A DNA stretch of 10,393 bases, taken from Roseovarius sp. UBA3070 (GTDB lineage: Bacteria > Pseudomonadota > Alphaproteobacteria > Rhodobacterales > Rhodobacteraceae). The position numbers and the translations under genes were made by a program. The notes under the pieces are model-generated. The model made no database searches. It was not told where the DNA came from and was given only the letters and a program-made list of their open reading frames with translations. Positions 6,709 through 10,393 of the stretch are shown one piece after another; the stretch's first letter is position 1; the number at the start of each line of letters is the position of its first letter. The stretch is from NCBI GenBank assembly GCA_002366775.1, contig DFBW01000241.1, positions 1 through 10,393 of the forward strand, read 5' to 3'.

Positions 6709-7731
6709 ATGGGTTATCGGATCGCCGTCGTTGGTGCCACCGGCAATGTGGGCCGCGAAATGCTGAACATCCTGGCCGAGCGCCAGTTCCCTGCCGATGA
6801 GGTTGTCGCACTGGCAAGCCGTCGCAGCCTGGGGACGGAAGTTAGCTTTGGTGATAAGACGCTCAAGTGTCTTGATCTGGATACGTTTGATTTTACCGGC
6901 TACGACATGGCTTTGTTTGCCATCGGCTCGGATGCGACCAAGATCTATGCGCCCAAAGCTGCCAAAGCGGGCTGTGTGGTGATCGATAACTCGTCGCTCT
7001 ATCGCTATGATCCGGACGTGCCCTTGGTGGTGCCCGAGGTGAACCCCGAAGCGGTTGAGGGTTATGCCAAGAAAAATATCATCGCCAACCCCAACTGCTC
7101 AACTGCGCAGATGGTTGTGGCGCTGAAACCGTTGCACGACCGTGCAACCATTAAACGCGTGGTGGTCAGCACTTACCAATCCGTATCAGGTGCAGGCAAA
7201 GAGGGCGCAGACGAGCTGTGGGATCAGACCAAAGCGATTTATAACCCCACTCAGGATGTGCCGCCGAACAAGTTCACCAAGCAGATCGCATTCAATGTGA
7301 TTCCGCATATTGATGTGTTTATGGATGATGGCTCGACCAAGGAAGAGTGGAAGATGGTGGCCGAGACGAAAAAGATCGTCGATATAGCCATCAAGGTAAC
7401 GGCGACTTGCGTGCGTGTGCCGGTATTTGTTGGCCATTCTGAAGCGGTGAACATCGAATTCGAAGAATTCCTCGACGAAGACGAGGCCCGCGATATCCTG
7501 CGCGAAGCCCCCGGTATCATGGTGATCGACAAGCGTGAAAACGGCGGCTACGTCAGCCCGGTCGAATGCGTTGGTGATTATGCGACGTTCATCAGCCGCG
7601 TCCGTCAGGACAGCACGATCGAAAACGGCCTGAACCTGTGGTGCGTGTCAGACAACCTACGCAAAGGGGCTGCGTTGAACGCGGTGCAGATCGCTGAAAC
7701 GCTGGGCGCTCGGGTGCTGAAAAAAGGGTGA
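6709..7731 (+). CDS. asd: Aspartate-semialdehyde dehydrogenase
   Basis: Reduces L-aspartyl-4-phosphate to L-aspartate-4-semialdehyde with NADPH, the branch-point step to lysine/diaminopimelate, threonine and methionine; cytoplasmic. Length 340 residues from ATG 6709, normal for the family. The NADP-binding Rossmann motif is VVGATGNVG (7-15). The catalytic cysteine is C130 in NPNCSTAQ (127-134). Other family landmarks are YQSVSGAGKEG (156-166), the substrate-binding R236 in RVPVF, and the general acid/base H243 in GHSEAVNIEF (242-251). All expected active-site residues are present, so the enzyme should be functional. It starts 67 bases after the MFS stop, with no strong terminator between, and its stop is only 6 bases from the stop of the converging gene. 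Assignment is secure; promoter not identified. Confidence 0.96.
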   Translation: MGYRIAVVGATGNVGREMLNILAERQFPADEVVALASRRSLGTEVSFGDKTLKCLDLDTFDFTGYDMALFAIGSDATKIYAPKAAKAGCVVIDNSSLYRYDPDVPLVVPEVNPEAVEGYAKKNIIANPNCSTAQMVVALKPLHDRATIKRVVVSTYQSVSGAGKEGADELWDQTKAIYNPTQDVPPNKFTKQIAFNVIPHIDVFMDDGSTKEEWKMVAETKKIVDIAIKVTATCVRVPVFVGHSEAVNIEFEEFLDEDEARDILREAPGIMVIDKRENGGYVSPVECVGDYATFISRVRQDSTIENGLNLWCVSDNLRKGAALNAVQIAETLGARVLKKG

Positions 7732-7737
7732 GCCTGT

Positions 7738-8232
7738 TCAATACGGTTCTACAACATCAATCTCAGGCGTATCGTCGAGTACGCCTGAATGGGGTTGGTT
7801 GAGAAAACGCTCTGCAAGCCAGGTGTGGCTGTGGCCGGGAAATGGCTGGCGGAAACGCTGCATAAGTCTGGAGTAGCTGAATCCCAGTTCGGAAGCTTTG
7901 CATATTCTGGCATCCCCTGGAGAAGTGTGTAGAGCAAGGCCCCCACCCGCGGCACGCAATACATACCCCTTGGATTGTAAGCGGCGATCCAATTCGTCCC
8001 AGTCTTTTGCGTGGACAAGATCATTGGCGAGACGCGCACGCAAGGGCGCGATGAGCTGCTCATCCGCCCTGATGGGCGGTCTCGCGTTCTGTTGGCGTAA
8101 AATTTCACGTTTCAACAAATCACGGATCAGCTGACCAAGCGTAATATCTGCCTTTCGCGCCAAGGCAGCGGCAGCATGCAACATTTCTGGCTGCATCTTC
8201 ATTGAAACGGGTTCCATGTCCATGACGTGCAT
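7738..8232 (-). CDS. Hypothetical protein with ribbon-helix-helix-like N-terminus
   Basis: A 164-residue protein I do not recognise as a named family. Residues about 7-46 fit a MetJ/Arc-type ribbon-helix-helix layout: a short strand (PVSMKMQ), a helix (EMLHAAAALARKADI), a turn at T31, and a second helix (LGQLIRDLLKREILR). The middle (about 60-90) is charged and helical. The stretch RLQSKGYVLRAAGGGLALHT (84-103), then CKASELGFSYSRLMQRF (111-127), looks like a small strand-helix module, with a loose resemblance to tails of relaxase-type proteins that I cannot confirm. A DNA-binding role is inferred from the N-terminus only. Start is uncertain: ATG codons at 8232, 8223 and 8217 all fit, with TAGGTGGA at 8240-8233 close to the first. 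It converges on asd and is divergent from the DUF4139 gene, with 162 bases between the two starts. Confidence 0.7.
   Translation of the reverse strand: MHVMDMEPVSMKMQPEMLHAAAALARKADITLGQLIRDLLKREILRQQNARPPIRADEQLIAPLRARLANDLVHAKDWDELDRRLQSKGYVLRAAGGGLALHTSPGDARICKASELGFSYSRLMQRFRQPFPGHSHTWLAERFLNQPHSGVLDDTPEIDVVEPY
7763..7788. repeat. 9-bp inverted repeat (hairpin) between convergent genes
   Basis: TCAGGCGTA (7763-7771) and TACGCCTGA (7780-7788) are perfectly complementary around an 8-base loop. It lies 31 bases past the asd stop and inside the final codons of the minus-strand gene. No T-run follows on either strand, so it is not a textbook intrinsic terminator, but it could slow polymerase or protect the 3' end of asd mRNA. 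Confidence 0.5.
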
Positions 8233-8286
8233 TCCACCTAAACAAGGTTAGCAAAGCGTAAACTCGCGCATATTTAGGAATCTTTC

Positions 8287-8316
8287 TTGCCTTGCCCAAG
8301 GATCGCGTCGGATAAA
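8287..8316 (+). promoter_or_regulatory. Weak candidate promoter for the DUF4139 gene
   Basis: TTGCCT (8287-8292) and GATAAA (8311-8316) match the housekeeping consensus boxes at 4 of 6 positions each, with an 18-base spacer. The position, about 80 bases upstream of ATG 8395 in the divergent intergenic region, is sensible. The match is weak and could be chance. Confidence 0.25.
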
Positions 8317-8381
8317 CCGTCTCATAGTCAGGTGTTTCGGGAAAATTTCGTGACTTCAGCCCGTTCGAAGCACTTTTGAAA

Positions 8382-8386
8382 AGGAG
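8382..8386 (+). promoter_or_regulatory. Strong ribosome binding site of the DUF4139 gene
   Basis: AGGAG lies 8 bases before ATG 8395 in an A/T-rich context, fixing that start codon. Confidence 0.65.
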
Positions 8387-8394
8387 TTTTATAA

Positions 8395-10032
8395 ATGCGT
8401 ATACTTGTCCTGATGCTTGCCTGTTGCCCGGCAGCTCTTTTCGCCGAAGACATTGCCCTGACCAGTGATGTCAGTGCTGTCACGCTGTATCCAGGTGGCG
8501 CCACGATCACCCGTGACGTGCCCTTTACCGCCTCTGCTGGTGCGCATCAGCTGATCCTCACTGATCTGCCATCTAGCACGCCGCTGGAAAGTGTGCGGGT
8601 CCAAGTGGGTGGCGCTGTGATGGGTTCGCTCACCACGCGGTCAGAATTCGTACCACCGCGCACTGCCAAGGCAAGCGCCGATATTGAGGCAGCCAAGGCC
8701 AAGGTCGAAAGTGGCGAAGCTGACTTGCGTGCCGCCTTTGGTCAGGTTCAGGCGATACGGCTTGAGGTCGAAGCCGCACAAGCTCGCGTAAGGTTTCTGA
8801 GCGAGCTTGGCGATAGTGACACGATCACTGAACTTGGCGTTGATGCCCTGCGTGATCTGGCAGGCATGATCGGAGAGGAAACGCTGAATGCCCTGCGTGC
8901 TGCCCATGATGCCGATCTGCGCGCGGATGAGGCTGAACGCAATCTCAAAGACCTTAAAGAGGCGCTTGAACATGCCCGTCAGACGCTGGCGGCACTGGTG
9001 CCCGAGGTGGAAAACCGCGCCATGTTGGCCATCGCCATTAATGCCGCCACCAAAACCGAAGGCCGGGTTGAGATCACCTATAATATCAATGATGCCGGCT
9101 GGTTGCCGGTTTACGATCTGAAGCTGGATCGTGAGGCCTCAGCCCTGACCATTGAGCGGGGCGCCTTTGTTGGCCAGTCCACCGGAGAGAATTGGAGCAA
9201 CGTCGCGCTGACCCTGTCCACCGTACGCCCCAGCGAGCAATCCGCGCCGGGCGAAGTCTGGCCATGGCTGCGGCGCATTTATGACCCCAAGCCGCAGATG
9301 ACCAAATCGCTTGTGCGCAGCGAGGCTGATTCAGGTGCCTATGGCGAGGCGTTAGCAGAACCCGTCATGGAAGATGCGTTTATCGCGCCGCAGCAGGCAA
9401 GCGCAGATTTTGATGGGCTGGCAGTGACATATACCTATCCCGGCACAGTCTCGGTCGCCTCAAATGCGGATCATGTGCGTCTGGCACTTGGCAGTCTGAC
9501 AACGGATGTCGACCTGCGCGCCCGCGCTGTGCCTTTGGCTGACAGCACCGCCTTTCTCATGGCGTCCTTCACCAATGATATGGACGAGTTGATCCTGCCC
9601 ACATCCGAGGCAATGCTGTATCTTGATGGCCGTTTTATCGGGAAAAGCTATCTTGACCTGATCGCCTCAGGGGCCGAGGCTGAGCTGTCTTTTGGCCCGA
9701 TTGACGGCATTCGCCTGACCCGCACCGTTTTGGACCGTAACGAAGGCGACCGCGGTATCATCAGCCGATCCAACGAGATGACCGAACAGGTGCGCATCGA
9801 CGTGCAAAACCTGACCGGCGAAAGCTGGCCGATCGAGCTGCGTGATCGTGTGCCCTATTCCGAGCAGGAAGATCTGGAGATCACCTGGTCAGCCACGCCT
9901 ATGCCCACCGCTGAGGATGTGGATGACAAGCGCGGAGTTCTGGCATGGTCGTTTGATCTGCCTGCGGGGGAAAGCCGTAGGATCGAGCTGTCCCATGGCA
10001 TCGAATGGCCCGATGGCATGGCCCTGCAATAA
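8395..10032 (+). CDS. Secreted DUF4140/DUF4139 (mucoidy inhibitor MuiA-like) protein
   Basis: A 545-residue exported protein of unknown molecular function. The N-terminus is a short signal peptide, MRILVLMLACCPAALFA, with likely cleavage A17|E18, so the mature protein is periplasmic or extracellular. Residues about 25-90 match the DUF4140 N-terminal unit (SAVTLYPGGATITRD at 27-41). A long Ala/Glu/Arg-rich segment at about 93-205 predicts a coiled coil. Residues about 220-540 match DUF4139: YNINDAGWLPVYDLKLD (229-245), GENWSNVALTLSTVRPS (264-280), and a C-terminal beta-rich part ending with LPAGESRRIELSHGIEWP. Length and domain order fit the MuiA-like family, named from a link to mucoidy in other bacteria; the mechanism is not established. 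The signal sequence contains CC, but the preceding residues (M-L-A) are a poor lipobox, so lipoprotein status is unlikely. It has its own strong ribosome site and is followed by a clear terminator, indicating a single-gene unit. Confidence 0.88.
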   Translation: MRILVLMLACCPAALFAEDIALTSDVSAVTLYPGGATITRDVPFTASAGAHQLILTDLPSSTPLESVRVQVGGAVMGSLTTRSEFVPPRTAKASADIEAAKAKVESGEADLRAAFGQVQAIRLEVEAAQARVRFLSELGDSDTITELGVDALRDLAGMIGEETLNALRAAHDADLRADEAERNLKDLKEALEHARQTLAALVPEVENRAMLAIAINAATKTEGRVEITYNINDAGWLPVYDLKLDREASALTIERGAFVGQSTGENWSNVALTLSTVRPSEQSAPGEVWPWLRRIYDPKPQMTKSLVRSEADSGAYGEALAEPVMEDAFIAPQQASADFDGLAVTYTYPGTVSVASNADHVRLALGSLTTDVDLRARAVPLADSTAFLMASFTNDMDELILPTSEAMLYLDGRFIGKSYLDLIASGAEAELSFGPIDGIRLTRTVLDRNEGDRGIISRSNEMTEQVRIDVQNLTGESWPIELRDRVPYSEQEDLEITWSATPMPTAEDVDDKRGVLAWSFDLPAGESRRIELSHGIEWPDGMALQ

Positions 10033-10037
10033 ATGCC

Positions 10038-10083
10038 AAACGCCCCGGTCCGTTGATCACTCAATGGCGCTGGGGCGTTTTTT
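10038..10083 (+). terminator. Intrinsic terminator of the DUF4139 gene
   Basis: AAACGCCCC (10038-10046) pairs perfectly with GGGGCGTTT (10072-10080), followed at once by T residues (T-run 10078-10083). The loop is long at 25 bases. It starts 6 bases after the stop codon. The minus-strand side has only a short T stretch, so it should act mainly on the plus strand. Confidence 0.85.
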
Positions 10084-10111
10084 GCTGTTGAAGCGCTAAG
10101 AAAGCACCACC

Positions 10112-10393
10112 TCAGATACTGATAAACGTGTCCTTATCAGGGTGGTATTGCTCCACTCCGCCTTCGCCGATTTCATGCCACAGACCGTGCAGAGTGAGTG
10201 ATCCGTCTTTCACGGCGTCTTCCACGAATGGAAAACTCATCAGGTTTTCAAGCGAAACGATAACGGCCTGCTTCTCAAGGGCGTGACGCTGTTCAGCGGC
10301 GTCTTCAATGTCACGCACCCGTTCAAAACCGGGGCGCAGAATGTCCATCCAACGGCCAACAAAGCTGGATTTCTCCTCCAGCTCGGGGGCCGC
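10112..10393 (-). CDS. Beta-class carbonic anhydrase, C-terminal part
   Basis: Interconverts CO2 and bicarbonate with a zinc site, probably cytoplasmic. Only the C-terminal 93 residues are in the window; the frame is open to the right edge, so the start and the zinc ligands (Cys-His-Cys motifs) lie beyond it. Visible landmarks are SFVGRWMDILRPGFERV, ALEKQAVIVSLENLMSFPFV, and LTLHGLWHEIGEGGVEQY near the end, the last being the typical closing strand-loop of this class. No truncation is evident at the C-terminus. The TGA is 79 bases from the stop of the converging DUF4139 gene, with that gene's terminator between. Identification rests on recalled similarity of the tail region to proteobacterial beta-carbonic anhydrases. 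Confidence 0.9.
   Translation of the reverse strand, partial: AAPELEEKSSFVGRWMDILRPGFERVRDIEDAAEQRHALEKQAVIVSLENLMSFPFVEDAVKDGSLTLHGLWHEIGEGGVEQYHPDKDTFISI

Noticed and set aside
8290..8301. CCTTG-CC-CAAGG dyad as an operator between divergent genes
   Set aside because: Five-base arms are expected by chance in this length of sequence and no second copy was seen.
8395..8446. Lipobox in the DUF4139 protein signal sequence
   Set aside because: The residues before the cysteine (M-L-A) fit the lipobox poorly and an AlFA|E signal peptidase I site is better.

Overview
The window looks like a chromosomal segment of an alphaproteobacterium, most probably a marine roseobacter-type Rhodobacteraceae. 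This rests on recalled resemblance of the gene types (fused quaternary-amine transporter permease, GcvT-family fusions, aspartate-semialdehyde dehydrogenase, beta-carbonic anhydrase end), on moderately high GC and on tight ATGA/TGATG gene overlaps. No database search was possible. I saw no rRNA, tRNA, CRISPR array, insertion sequence or integrase.

Region 1 (1-5339, + strand) is a compact operon cut by the left edge. It holds the end of a glycine-betaine/proline-type ABC transporter ATPase, a fused double permease, a small cupin, and an 801-residue fusion protein. The genes lie end to end or overlap by 1-4 bases, so they are probably co-transcribed and translationally coupled. The fusion protein is the most interesting object here. 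It has a degenerate DUF1989-like domain, then a complete DUF1989 domain with the family's Cys/His signature, then a complete GcvT-type folate-dependent aminomethyltransferase domain. With an adjacent importer of quaternary-amine type and a cupin, the operon looks like an uptake-and-catabolism module for an unidentified small N-containing, probably methylated, solute.

Region 2 (5340-6641) has a short intergenic stretch with two adjacent palindromes, followed by a 12-helix MFS transporter on the same strand. Whether it belongs to the operon is uncertain.

Region 3 (6642-8394) carries asd (lysine/threonine/methionine/diaminopimelate synthesis). It converges, with only 6 bases between stop codons, on a minus-strand gene for a small protein with a ribbon-helix-helix-like N-terminus. 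A strong hairpin sits in the shared 3' zone.

Region 4 (8395-10393) has a secreted DUF4140/DUF4139 (MuiA-like) protein with a central coiled coil, ended by a clear intrinsic terminator. It converges on the 3' part of a minus-strand beta-carbonic anhydrase gene cut by the right edge.
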